From JABDEZ01 sp965276955 (GTDB taxonomy: Bacteria; Bacteroidota; Bacteroidia; Chitinophagales; Chitinophagaceae): a stretch of 64,000 nucleotides of DNA. Each line of letters begins with the position of its first letter. Position 1 is the first letter of the stretch. The stretch spans positions 1 to 64,000 of the forward strand of contig CBDIBP010000007.1 in NCBI GenBank assembly GCA_965276955.1. The letters run 5' to 3'. The notes beneath the pieces are model-generated. The model was given only the letters and a program-made list of their open reading frames with translations, was not told the DNA's origin and made no database searches. Below are positions 1 to 8,564 of the stretch, in pieces. Made by a program: the position numbers and the translations under genes.

Positions 1-112
1 GCGCAAGCGTAGCCAGTGTGCTCACTAATGCCAGTGCTTTAGCGCCATTGCCGGTAGCAAAGCTGATAATGCCTGTAAGTAGTGGAATAAGAATAAGTAA
101 TACTAAGATCAT
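1..112 (-). CDS. nuoM: NADH-quinone oxidoreductase subunit M, N-terminal fragment
   Basis: Only the first 37 codons lie in the window; the gene runs off the left edge. Translation from the ATG at 112 gives MILVLLILIPLLTGIISFAT, a hydrophobic first membrane segment as expected for the antiporter-like proton-pumping subunit NuoM of complex I. It starts 39 nt after the nuoL stop, which fits the usual L-M order of the operon. The identity is inferred from position and the hydrophobic start, since no family signature is included in the fragment. Confidence 0.7.
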   Translation of the reverse strand, partial: MILVLLILIPLLTGIISFATGNGAKALALVSTLATLA

Positions 113-151
113 ATGCCTATGTGCAATGTTGGTACTGTGTAATATTATAGT

Positions 152-2113
152 TTAACCCAGAAAAAAGCTGATTGCGCAAATAAAGCTATCTATCCCCAGC
201 ACCATTACAAATATATAAAAACCTACCTGCCCACTTTGTAGCATAAGCGTATTCTGTCGCTGCCATAGCGCACGCCTCTTGCCTACCCCGTTTACCAGCA
301 CCGTCTATACCCAGTCTTTTCGGCAAAACGATCCAGCAGTCTGTAAACCTGCTTAACGTCTCTATGGGCTGTACTACAATGGTAGCATCATAGAGCTCAT
401 CTATATACCATTTATGCTCCAGTAGTTTTAGCCAGGCCTGTATTGGGCGTGAATGCCGGAACGCTGGTGTTTTATTTGCAAACCATGCGAACAATAATCA
501 TTACTACCGCCAGGCCTGATGATATACCCATTAGCAGCCATTCCATAGCTCGCCTCCATGTGGTTTTCACATCAGCATTGCTTACTACCACAGGGGCTTC
601 AGGAATGAGCCTGCAGGGCATGGTGCTCACTCATAACAGCAGGCATACCTACATACCCGCCAACTATTGACAGTATGGCTAAGCACTATAAGCGGCAGTG
701 GTCATGGCTACAGGGCTTTCGTGCAGGTGATGCTCTTCATCATGTGTACCCCTGAATACGCCAGTGAACGTAAGGAAATACAAACGAAACATATAAAATG
801 CGGTCATCATAGAAGCGGCTAAGGCCTAAGTAGTACAAGTATAGGGTCGTGGGCATAAGCTGGCTGCCAGTATCTCATCTTTTGAAAAGAAACCGGAAAA
901 CCCAGGGATGCCCGATATGGCAATGCAGCCTATGAGGAAAGTGATCTTGCGTGACTGCGCATCTTCTTGCCGAGGCCACCCATTTTGCGTATATCCTGCT
1001 CGCCACCCATTGCGTGTATCACACTTCCAGAACCAAGAAACAGTAAGCGCTTTGAAAAAGGCATGTGTCATAACATGGAAAACAGCCGTACGGAATAGGC
1101 TCCTACACCCAGGGCAAGGAACATGAAAACCAAGCTGGCTAACGGTGGAATAGGCCAAGCACTTTTTTAATATCGTATTGCTTTATAGCTATAGTAGCCG
1201 CGAACAATGGCAGTGGATAAACCTATTATGGCAACTATGTGCAGGGTGAATGGTGCAAGGTTGTACAGCAGGCTGCTGCGGGCTATCATATAGATACCGG
1301 CGGTAACCATGGTAGCCGCATGTATTAGTGCTGAGACCGGGTGTAGGGCCAGCCATGGCATCGGGCAGCCATGTATATAGGGGTATCTGCGCACTCTTGC
1401 CTATAGCGCCTATGAACAGGCAAAGGGCTATCCAGTTATATGTATTAGTGCCAAAAGCACCGGGGACTGTACCCAGTCTGCCAAAAAACTCAGCTGATAA
1501 GACAGCGTGCCATAATTGAACAGGATCATCATCATGCCTACCAGGAAGCCCAGGTCGCCAATGCGGTTCATGACAAAAGCCTTCTTTGGCGGCATTGGTA
1601 TAATCGCGGTTCTTAAACCAGAAACCGATAAGCAGGTAGGAGCATAAGCCCTACTCCCTCCCAGCCTATGAACATGACCAGGTAGTTAGCACCCAGCACC
1701 AGCAGCAGCATGGAGAAATACGAAGAGGTTAAGAAACGCAAAATATTTTACCATGCCCTCGTCATGGCATGCATGTATGATGTGGAATAAACATGTATGA
1801 GGAAGCCTACGCCGGTAATGATTAAGCAGGAAATAAGGAAGATAAGGCGTCTACCTGCAGGGTAAAAGGGATATGTGCAGGTTACCAGACTCGTATAAAG
1901 TCGAATAGGGTGCACATAGTACCGGCCCTTGGAAAGATGGGCTGTTAACTTCAAAGAAGATATGCCTACTGACACTGCAAATGAAGCCAATATGGCCAGG
2001 GTGCCGATAATACCGGCTACCGCTTTTGGGGAACTGGTTCTCCAATCCAAGGCCATTGATCAGGAAACCCGATCAATGGGAAATAAAGGAATTAAGTAAA
2101 CGAGTTGTGTCAT
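152..2113 (-). pseudogene. nuoL: NADH-quinone oxidoreductase subunit L, reading frame broken many times
   Basis: NuoL is the largest antiporter-like proton-pumping membrane subunit of complex I. The start is the ATG at 2113 (MTQLVYLIPLFP) and the end is the TAA at 152 (ISFFLG), a 1962-nt span that suits a protein of about 640 residues. Family pieces are recognisable in changing frames: ITGVGFLIHVYSTSYMH, VSALIHAATMVTAGIYMIAR, AVFHVMTHAFFKAL and ITFLIGCIAISGIPGFSGFF. Between them the frame changes at least ten times. Where I repaired breaks by hand nearly all needed one base removed (for example near 2077, 2064 and 2026). Flanking nuoK and the nuoM start are intact. This is either a low-quality stretch or a decayed gene; the insertion-only pattern favours sequence error. 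Confidence 0.85.
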
Positions 2114-2180
2114 ATCAAATGATTCAAAGAAGCCAGAGGTCCGTTACAGTATATTTGCTGTTGCTGAGTTAGCTGTTCTA

Positions 2181-2486
2181 TTAATGTTTTAGCCTGTTCA
2201 ATATATTTACATCTACCGAATGCACTTTCCGGTACATCATCACTATCACTGCCAGCCCCACTGCTACCTCTGCCGCTGCCACTACCATTATAAAAAACAC
2301 AAAGACCTGCGCCCCTGCGTCCACATACATTTTAGAGAATGCTACCATCAGCAGGTTCACGGCATTGAGCATTAACTCTATGCACATGAATATGATAATA
2401 GCATTGCGGCGGATGAGCACCCCCATAATGCCTATGCAAAATAGCGTAAGGCTAAGGAACATGTAATGTAATGGTTGTATCGGCAT
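2181..2486 (-). CDS. nuoK: NADH-quinone oxidoreductase subunit K
   Basis: Small membrane subunit of complex I that takes part in proton translocation. The 101-residue length is the usual one. Three membrane segments are visible, with the conserved glutamates in IELMLNAVNLLM (TM2) and AAAEVAVGLAVI (TM3), which correspond to the essential membrane Glu pair of the family. It follows nuoJ after 41 nt and precedes the broken nuoL. Start ATG at 2486 gives MPIQPLHYMFLSL, a typical NuoK beginning. Confidence 0.95.
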   Translation of the reverse strand: MPIQPLHYMFLSLTLFCIGIMGVLIRRNAIIIFMCIELMLNAVNLLMVAFSKMYVDAGAQVFVFFIMVVAAAEVAVGLAVIVMMYRKVHSVDVNILNRLKH

Positions 2487-2527
2487 ATGACCTACCCCAA
2501 AGGGAAATTTTAAAATTGAACTTATTA

Positions 2528-3034
2528 CTACGCCTGCGTATCTTCTTTCTTCCCTATCACTATAGCACCTATCATAGCGCTCAGGAACAGCACGCTGCTT
2601 ATCTCGAACGGCAATACATATTGTGTGAACAGTACCTTACCCAGGTTCTCTATAAGGCCTATGCTGTTCGGCGTAGCCTCAAGGGATGGGTAGTGTGCCG
2701 TTCTCAACGCTGCCAGCAACACCAGCAGCAATACGCCGCCCGATACCACACCCGCCATCTGCACCAGTCTGCCCTTTTGAGGCTCTACATCGGCATTCAG
2801 GTTCATAAGCATGATAACAAAGAGGAACAACACCATGATAGCCCCCGCGTAAACTATAATATTGACTATAGCCAGGAACTGTGCATTCAGCAACAGGTAG
2901 TGTCCGGAAATAGCAAAGAATGTAGCAATAAGAAAAAGGACACTTGTAATGGGGTTGCGGCTAAGGATAACACCCAGCGCACAGCCCACTGCCATAACAG
3001 TAAGTATCCAGAACGCTATATCATATATACCCAT
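2528..3034 (-). CDS. nuoJ: NADH-quinone oxidoreductase subunit J
   Basis: Membrane subunit J of complex I, 168 residues, with about five hydrophobic segments. The conserved third segment is recognisable as VYAGAIMVLFLFVIMLMNL, which carries the pi-bulge region of the family. The protein begins MGIYDIAFWILTVMAV. It begins 1 nt after the nuoI stop, so the two are probably translationally coupled, and nuoK follows. Length and order match other bacterial complex I operons. Confidence 0.95.
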   Translation of the reverse strand: MGIYDIAFWILTVMAVGCALGVILSRNPITSVLFLIATFFAISGHYLLLNAQFLAIVNIIVYAGAIMVLFLFVIMLMNLNADVEPQKGRLVQMAGVVSGGVLLLVLLAALRTAHYPSLEATPNSIGLIENLGKVLFTQYVLPFEISSVLFLSAMIGAIVIGKKEDTQA

Positions 3035-3035
3035 A

Positions 3036-3545
3036 TTATTTGGCTTCCTGCTTTTTAGGGTGAGGGATCAGGAGGTCTTCTTTTTTATAGATAAAGCTTT
3101 CCCTGTTATAGTTAGCCGGCATTACTGTCTCTGTAAGATAAACAGCGTCTTTAGGACAAGCCTCTTCGCAGTAACCGCAGAATATGCAGCGCAGCATGTT
3201 TATTTCGTACTTAGCCGCATATTTTTCTTCGCGATACAGGTTCTCTTCGCCCGGTTTGCGTTCGGCGGCTTCCATAGTTATGGCTTCTGCTGGGCAGGCC
3301 AAGGCGCAAAGGCCGCAGGCGGTGCAATTCTCACGGCCTTCTTCATCGCGGTTGAGTATGTGCAGGCCACGGAACACCGGGCTGAACGGACGTTTTTGTT
3401 CCGGGTAACGGACGGTCACCTTCTTTTTAAAGATGTGTCCCAATGTTATACGCAATCCTTTTGCCAGTGCAGGCAGATATGCGCGCTCTGCGAGCGTCAT
3501 AGGACTGCGGTCTACGGCAACGGACCTGTTTGTTAGTTTTTGCAT
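3036..3545 (-). CDS. nuoI: NADH-quinone oxidoreductase subunit I (two 4Fe-4S clusters)
   Basis: Peripheral-arm ferredoxin-like subunit that holds clusters N6a and N6b and passes electrons towards N2. Two CxxCxxCxxxCP motifs are visible: CTACGLCALACP and CIFCGYCEEACP, about 45 residues apart. The 169-residue length is normal. The N-terminal stretch LPALAKGLRITLGHIFKKKV is the amphipathic membrane-anchoring region of the family. Unusually it is separated from nuoH by an HEPN/MNT pair and a 65-nt gap, instead of following nuoH directly. Confidence 0.96.
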   Translation of the reverse strand: MQKLTNRSVAVDRSPMTLAERAYLPALAKGLRITLGHIFKKKVTVRYPEQKRPFSPVFRGLHILNRDEEGRENCTACGLCALACPAEAITMEAAERKPGEENLYREEKYAAKYEINMLRCIFCGYCEEACPKDAVYLTETVMPANYNRESFIYKKEDLLIPHPKKQEAK

Positions 3546-3610
3546 TTTATTTTTTCAAAAAGTTAAAGACCAAAAGTCAACAGCACTACCACTAACCTTT
3601 TGTGTTTTAT

Positions 3611-3967
3611 CTAATTCAAATTACTTTCTAAAGTATCAATGATTTTCGCAAACTTAATTTTCAATCCTGGCAATATCAATTCGATCACTTCCCAAACCAT
3701 CAACCAATCAACCCCATTATAAGCATGTGCATAATAGTTTCTTGCTGCTTTTAATAGTTGCCATTCCACGTCACTAAACCGATCTTTCAATTCCTTGTCA
3801 ACTCTTCCGCTGTATTCACCTAAGACCATTAACCTCGTCAATACAGCATCTTTTATTACATCACTCCTCAAAAACAAATGTTCATCACATCCGGCGGTAT
3901 ACTTTTCAATATAGCTGATCTGTTCGATCAAATACCTCAAAATATCCAACTCTACTTCCAGGTCCAT
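3611..3967 (-). CDS. HEPN-domain toxin-like protein, pair A (nuoH-nuoI)
   Basis: 118-residue all-helical protein of the HEPN family, the RNase-toxin half of HEPN/MNT toxin-antitoxin pairs. The catalytic-type motif RX4HXY is present as RNYYAHAY: Arg76, His81 and Tyr83. In studied pairs the MNT partner inactivates the HEPN toxin by adding AMP to this Tyr. It starts 1 nt after the stop of the MNT gene at 3969-4265, so the two are a bicistronic unit, and both lie on the nuo strand. The role of toxin is inferred from the motif and partner; no target can be read from sequence. Confidence 0.85.
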   Translation of the reverse strand: MDLEVELDILRYLIEQISYIEKYTAGCDEHLFLRSDVIKDAVLTRLMVLGEYSGRVDKELKDRFSDVEWQLLKAARNYYAHAYNGVDWLMVWEVIELILPGLKIKFAKIIDTLESNLN

Positions 3968-3968
3968 A

Positions 3969-4265
3969 TTATGTAATTATTGGAACCTTGTTCTTATCAA
4001 TATTTTTCCTCACCCACCTGTGAACCAATTTGTCGTCTATCAAGTCTACCTTTCTTTTAAAAAGCTCCTCCAATGCTATCTGGTATCCAAGGATATCAAA
4101 CAACGACAATCGCTTCTTACCCTCTTCATATTCCACTAACAAGTCCACATCACTATCCTCACTTGCCTCTCCTTTTGCATACGACCCGAACAGGTATACA
4201 GACTTTACCGGCTTATCTTTAAAATAGTCGGCAACCGTATTTTTTATCTGTTCTACTGTAAGCAT
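3969..4265 (-). CDS. MNT nucleotidyltransferase antitoxin-like protein, pair A
   Basis: 98-residue minimal nucleotidyltransferase (MNT, pol-beta fold). The signature GSx10DxD is complete: Gly27-Ser28 in LFGSYAKGEA, then Asp39 and Asp41 in EDSDVDLL. A third acidic residue is likely in KVDLID. It begins only 4 nt after the nuoH stop and ends 1 nt before the HEPN gene. The expected role is AMPylation and neutralisation of the HEPN partner. Pair B at 5390-6017 has a related but clearly different MNT that shares the GSYA(K/R)GEA(S/D)EDSDVDLL core. Confidence 0.88.
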   Translation of the reverse strand: MLTVEQIKNTVADYFKDKPVKSVYLFGSYAKGEASEDSDVDLLVEYEEGKKRLSLFDILGYQIALEELFKRKVDLIDDKLVHRWVRKNIDKNKVPIIT

Positions 4266-4269
4266 CCAT

Positions 4270-5349
4270 TTATGGTTTATTAAAGAACAGCAGTATTACT
4301 ACTGCTGTTATCAGCATATTTACCAATGCCAGGGGTATCAGCGACTTCCAACCCAGCTTCATCAACTGATCGAAACGGAAACGCGGCAGCGTCCACCTTA
4401 CGAACATGAAAAAGAGTATCATACCTATTATTTTGGTCATGAAAACCAAAACACAAACCAATGTAAATAATATCGGACTGTTCAATCCGGCTGCCACCTT
4501 GTCCATGAACGGGAAGTTATATCCGCCAAAGAACAAAGTAACGATGACTGCAGAGCTTACGAACATATTAATATATTCAGCAAACAAGTAAAAGCCCAGC
4601 TTCATAGAAGAATACTCCTGGTGGTAACCCATGTTCAGCTCGCTCTCGCACTCAGGGAGGTCAAAAGGTGCGCGGTTAAGCTCTGCAAAAGAACAGGTAA
4701 GGAAAATAATAAAACCCAGTGGTTGTTTAAAGAAGTTCCAGGTAAAGTAACCGTTTGACCAGAAACCATGCTGTTGCTGCCCAATTTCGCGCAAGCTTAA
4801 AGAGCCGGTCATCATGACCAAGGCGATAAGGCTGATACCCATAGGCAGCTCATAAGATATGGCCTGCGATGCAGAACGGATACTACTTAACAAGCTGAAC
4901 TTGTTGTTAGAAGCCCAGCCACCCAGCATAATACCATATACACCCAGACTTACAACACCAAACACGAACAGGATACCTATATTAATATCAGCAACCTGCA
5001 GAGATAAAATGTGCCCGCTTTTAGTGACCACATCTGGTCCCCACGGTACTACCGCGCTGGTCATAAGTGCGGTAAGCATGGAAAGACACGGTCCAAGTAT
5101 AAATAATAAACGGGTAGAACGGTCGGGGATGATCTCTTCCTTCATAAAGAGTTTCAAACCATCGGCCAGGGGTTGTAAAAGCCCCAGGGGACCCGCCCTG
5201 TCCGGACCCAAACGATCCTGCATCACGGCAGCTACTTTACGCTCGCCCCAGGTAGCATACATAGCTATACCCAGCGACCCGAAAAGTATCACAGTAATGA
5301 GGAGTATCTTCTCCACAAGAAACGCCATATCCACCTGTAGTAAAAGCAT
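4270..5349 (-). CDS. nuoH: NADH-quinone oxidoreductase subunit H
   Basis: Membrane subunit of complex I that connects the peripheral arm to the proton pumps and forms much of the quinone channel. 359 residues with about eight or nine membrane segments. Conserved landmarks include GERKVAAVMQDRLGPDRAGP in the first cytosolic loop and the family stretch SFAELNRAPFDLPECESEL. The start at 5349 (MLLLQVDMAFLVEK) was kept; Met8 at 5328 is an alternative. HEPN/MNT pairs sit directly on both sides: 40 nt upstream and 4 nt downstream. Confidence 0.96.
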   Translation of the reverse strand: MLLLQVDMAFLVEKILLITVILFGSLGIAMYATWGERKVAAVMQDRLGPDRAGPLGLLQPLADGLKLFMKEEIIPDRSTRLLFILGPCLSMLTALMTSAVVPWGPDVVTKSGHILSLQVADINIGILFVFGVVSLGVYGIMLGGWASNNKFSLLSSIRSASQAISYELPMGISLIALVMMTGSLSLREIGQQQHGFWSNGYFTWNFFKQPLGFIIFLTCSFAELNRAPFDLPECESELNMGYHQEYSSMKLGFYLFAEYINMFVSSAVIVTLFFGGYNFPFMDKVAAGLNSPILFTLVCVLVFMTKIIGMILFFMFVRWTLPRFRFDQLMKLGWKSLIPLALVNMLITAVVILLFFNKP

Positions 5350-5389
5350 AGCCGCGCAAAAATAATTTAGTTTGTTATAAAATCTCCTG

Positions 5390-5731
5390 TTAAGACAAAG
5401 TAATTATAGAAATCTGTTCTTTTAAATTTTTCAAAAGCGTTGTAGCAGCCAACCAGATAATTTCATAGTTGACCCCAAAATATTCATGAACTACCGTATT
5501 CCTTAGTCCGATCATCTTTCTCCATTCAACGTTAGAAAATTTATCTTTCGTTTCATCTGTAATATGATTGGCCGCTTCTCCTATGATCTCCAACCACTTA
5601 ACAACTGCGATTCTTAAAACATGATCTTCAGAAAATGTCTCGAAGTTTTTGTCTTGCAACGCTCTTTCGATCTCTACGATACACTCATAAATATGTCCGA
5701 GACGCACATGATCAGTAAGCTCACTTTTCAT
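5390..5731 (-). CDS. HEPN-domain toxin-like protein (DUF86 type), pair B (nuoG-nuoH)
   Basis: 113-residue HEPN protein of the DUF86/HepT type. The motif RX4HXY is complete in LRNTVVHEYFGV: Arg77, His82 and Tyr84. The phrase WLEIIGEAANHIT is typical of DUF86. Its start overlaps the 3' end of the MNT gene by 11 nt, as is common for such pairs. Expected role: RNase-type toxin held in check by AMPylation from the adjacent MNT. It is only distantly similar to the HEPN protein of pair A, so a recent local duplication is unlikely. Confidence 0.88.
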   Translation of the reverse strand: MKSELTDHVRLGHIYECIVEIERALQDKNFETFSEDHVLRIAVVKWLEIIGEAANHITDETKDKFSNVEWRKMIGLRNTVVHEYFGVNYEIIWLAATTLLKNLKEQISIITLS

Positions 5732-6017
5732 ATATCACCTTTTTATCCTTATCTATAAAAGGTTTTATATGTTTATTTTCCCAACCCACACTAACTATAT
5801 CTACTTTTTTCCTTAAGCGCTCTCCAAGTTCCTCTCTCCAAAAAAGATAATCCAGGCACGCAGGGGTACTGCAATCAATATCAAGTAACAGATCAACATC
5901 ACTATCCTCGTCCGCTTCCCCTCTCGCATAAGACCCGAACAGCCATGCTTTTCTTACTACACTGGTAGCAAAATAGCTGGCGACTATTTCTTTAATATGT
6001 TCGGTTGTCAATACCAT
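5721..6017 (-). CDS. MNT nucleotidyltransferase antitoxin-like protein, pair B
   Basis: 98-residue minimal nucleotidyltransferase with GSx10DxD: Gly28-Ser29 in LFGSYARGEA, Asp40 and Asp42 in EDSDVDLLLD, and a later KVDIV. It starts 9 nt after the nuoG stop and overlaps the HEPN gene by 11 nt. This makes a standard MNT-HEPN bicistron in the same direction as nuo. The annotated function is AMPylating antitoxin by family; the direct target is assumed to be the neighbouring HEPN. Confidence 0.88.
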   Translation of the reverse strand: MVLTTEHIKEIVASYFATSVVRKAWLFGSYARGEADEDSDVDLLLDIDCSTPACLDYLFWREELGERLRKKVDIVSVGWENKHIKPFIDKDKKVIYEK

Positions 6018-6026
6018 ATGTAACTA

Positions 6027-7115
6027 TTACCCTTTAAAATCGTCAGAATGCGCAGGCCCTTCTATTTGAGACAGGTCCACATCCGGGCGGTTCACGTCGC
6101 TGATGCTGTGGATATCCATCAGCAGTTTTGGCGCTTTACCTATCACCTGGTCAATAAGTCTTGGTTGTTCTTTCACCATGCCCACATTACCCTGGTAGTG
6201 GCCTTGCGCTATCACACTGCTCCTGTTCACTACTGAAGGACCTTCTATTACCCAATCTTTTGTTTCCTTCTTATGGAAACGGCAGGTGTTGCAGATAAAC
6301 TCTTCCACCTCGCCCCACTTGTCCTTACGGGCCGTAACACGGAATACTTCAGGCCCACGCATCCACAGGCGCACCTTACCGGTACAGGTAGGGCAGTCGC
6401 GATGTGCATCTACTGGCTTGGTGAACCAAACGCGGTTCTTGAAACGGAATGTTTTATCAGTAAGTGCACCCACAGGGCATACATCAATAACGTTACCTAT
6501 AAAATCATGGTCCAGCGACTTGCTCAGCATAGTGCTGATCTGTGCATGGTCGCCACGCTCCAGTATACCATGCTCACGTTTGTCTGTAAGCTGGTCGGCA
6601 GCATACACACAACGGAAACACATGATGCAACGTGTCATATGCAGCGAAATGTAAGGACCTATATCTTCTTTCTCAAAAGTGCGGCGTTTAAATTCGTAGC
6701 GCGTTTTTTCGGAGCCGTGTTCGTAGCTCAGGTTCTGCAGGTCGCACTCGCCGGCCTGATCACAAACCGGGCAGTCGAGCGGGTGATTGATGAGCAGCAT
6801 TTCCACGATGCCTTTGCGGGCATCCAGCACTTTTTCAGAGGTAATGTTCTTTACCTCCATACCATCCATCACATTCGTGCGACAGCTGGCTACCAACTTG
6901 GGCATAGGGCGCGGGTCTTTTTCAGAACCTTTGCTTACCTCTACCAGGCAGGTGCGACACTTACCACCACTATCCTTCAGCTTGCTATAGTAGCACATAG
7001 CGGGTGGGGCTACCTCGCCACCAATAGCACGTGCAGCATTCAGTATAGTAGTGCCAGGCGCGACCTCTACTGTTATATTATCTATCGTTACTTTGACGTT
7101 CTGAACCTCAGACAT
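6027..7115 (-). CDS. nuoG: NADH-quinone oxidoreductase subunit G, short form
   Basis: Iron-sulfur subunit of the NADH module. The N-terminal 2Fe-2S domain has CYYSKLKDSGGKCRTC with a further Cys in VASCRTN. The HxxxC-type and 4Fe-4S region has HPLDCPVCDQAGECDLQ. CIMCFRC and CPVGALTDK form the second cluster site. A further Cys group follows (DCPTC, CNTC). At 362 residues it lacks the large C-terminal molybdopterin-like domain of the roughly 900-residue E. coli NuoG. I believe short forms occur in other Bacteroidetes, so this is probably normal for the group. The gene is followed after 9 nt by HEPN/MNT pair B. Confidence 0.93.
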   Translation of the reverse strand: MSEVQNVKVTIDNITVEVAPGTTILNAARAIGGEVAPPAMCYYSKLKDSGGKCRTCLVEVSKGSEKDPRPMPKLVASCRTNVMDGMEVKNITSEKVLDARKGIVEMLLINHPLDCPVCDQAGECDLQNLSYEHGSEKTRYEFKRRTFEKEDIGPYISLHMTRCIMCFRCVYAADQLTDKREHGILERGDHAQISTMLSKSLDHDFIGNVIDVCPVGALTDKTFRFKNRVWFTKPVDAHRDCPTCTGKVRLWMRGPEVFRVTARKDKWGEVEEFICNTCRFHKKETKDWVIEGPSVVNRSSVIAQGHYQGNVGMVKEQPRLIDQVIGKAPKLLMDIHSISDVNRPDVDLSQIEGPAHSDDFKG

Positions 7116-7173
7116 TTTCTTTCAATATTATCAATACCCAATAGCAATAATGTATTGCTTATGACAACCTATT

Positions 7174-8520
7174 TTAAGCAGTGACCATTGGCAACGGATC
7201 AGCATAATGTGCCAACCCATAATTCCGTACCTGCGATTCTTCAGGATTCAGTACATGCCACTCGAACTCGTCGCGGAAGTGGCGTATAGCAGCGGCCACC
7301 GGCCATGCTGCTGCATCGCCCAGCGGGCAAATGGTATTTCCCTCTATCCTGCGCTGTATATCCCAAAGCAGGTCTATATCGCTCAGCTTGCCTTTACCGT
7401 TCTCTATGTTCTTTAATATCTTGTACATCCAGCCGGTACCTTCGCGGCAAGGGCTGCACTGGCCACAGCTTTCGTGGTTGTAGAAGCGTGCCAGCGTCAT
7501 GGTATGGCGCACTACGCACTGGTCTTCGTCCAGCACTATAAAACCACCCGACCCCATCATGGTACCGGTAGCAAAACCACCGTCCGAAAGGCTTTCGTAG
7601 TTCATCATGCGGGTCTCCCCCTTTGCTGTTTTGAATAGCAGGTTAGCAGGTACTATAGGTACTGATGAGCCACCCGGTATACAAGCTTTCAGCCTTTTAC
7701 CGTTTGGTATGCCTCCACAATATTTATCGCTGTATATAAATTCCTCAACCGATATCGTCATGTCTATCTCGTACACACCTGGCTTGTTCACGTTACCGCA
7801 AACAGACAATAGCTTGGTACCAGTAGAGCGACCTACACCTATCTTAGCATACTCTTCGCCACCCATGTTTATGATGGGTACTATAGCTGCCAGTGTTTCC
7901 ACATTGTTCACCACTGTAGGGCGCATCCACACACCCTGTATAGCGGGGAATGGTGGTTTCAGACGCGGGTTGCCACGCTTGCCTTCCAGCGATTCTATCA
8001 GTGCTGTTTCTTCGCCGCATATATAAGCGCCCGCACCGCGGTGCACGTATATTTCACAATCGAAACCGCTGCCCAGTATATTCTTGCCCAGCCAGCCATA
8101 TTGTTTGGCTTCGTCAATAGCATGTTCCAGTATATCTGTTATCCAGGCATACTCGCCGCGTATGTATATGTAGGTGGCATTGCTGCCCAGTGCAAAGCTG
8201 CTCACTATAAGTCCTTCTATCAGCAGGTGGGGCAGAAACTCCATTAGGTAGCGGTCCTTGAAAGTACCGGGTTCTGATTCGTCGGCATTGCACACCAGGT
8301 GGCGTGGCACACCATCGGGCTTGGCCAGGAAGCTCCACTTCATACCGGTAGGGAAGCCCGCACCACCACGACCGCGGAGGCCGCTTTTCTTCACCTCTTC
8401 CACTATGGCATCGGTACTCATTTTGAACGCTTTCTCTACAGACTGATAACCGCCATTTTTACGATATACATCGTAAGTGCGGATACCTTCTATATGTGCG
8501 TTCTGTAATAATAGTTTCAT
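7174..8520 (-). CDS. nuoF: NADH-quinone oxidoreductase subunit F (NADH/FMN-binding)
   Basis: Catalytic subunit that oxidises NADH through FMN and cluster N3. 448 residues, normal length. Visible motifs: the NADH-binding glycine-rich GLRGRGGAGFPTG near residues 49-61, the FMN region CGEETALIESLEGKRG, and the N3 cluster ligands in ESCGQCSPCREGTGW with a later Cys in NTICPLGDAAAWP. It sits between nuoE and nuoG in the standard order. Confidence 0.97.
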   Translation of the reverse strand: MKLLLQNAHIEGIRTYDVYRKNGGYQSVEKAFKMSTDAIVEEVKKSGLRGRGGAGFPTGMKWSFLAKPDGVPRHLVCNADESEPGTFKDRYLMEFLPHLLIEGLIVSSFALGSNATYIYIRGEYAWITDILEHAIDEAKQYGWLGKNILGSGFDCEIYVHRGAGAYICGEETALIESLEGKRGNPRLKPPFPAIQGVWMRPTVVNNVETLAAIVPIINMGGEEYAKIGVGRSTGTKLLSVCGNVNKPGVYEIDMTISVEEFIYSDKYCGGIPNGKRLKACIPGGSSVPIVPANLLFKTAKGETRMMNYESLSDGGFATGTMMGSGGFIVLDEDQCVVRHTMTLARFYNHESCGQCSPCREGTGWMYKILKNIENGKGKLSDIDLLWDIQRRIEGNTICPLGDAAAWPVAAAIRHFRDEFEWHVLNPEESQVRNYGLAHYADPLPMVTA

Positions 8521-8564
8521 CGTATACCGAAAAATGAAGCAGGACCAACGTCCCGCTTTAATTA

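Noticed and set aside
2471..3536. Two long plus-strand open frames over nuoJ and nuoI
   Set aside because: Both lie antisense to well-conserved complex I genes and have odd compositions; shadows.
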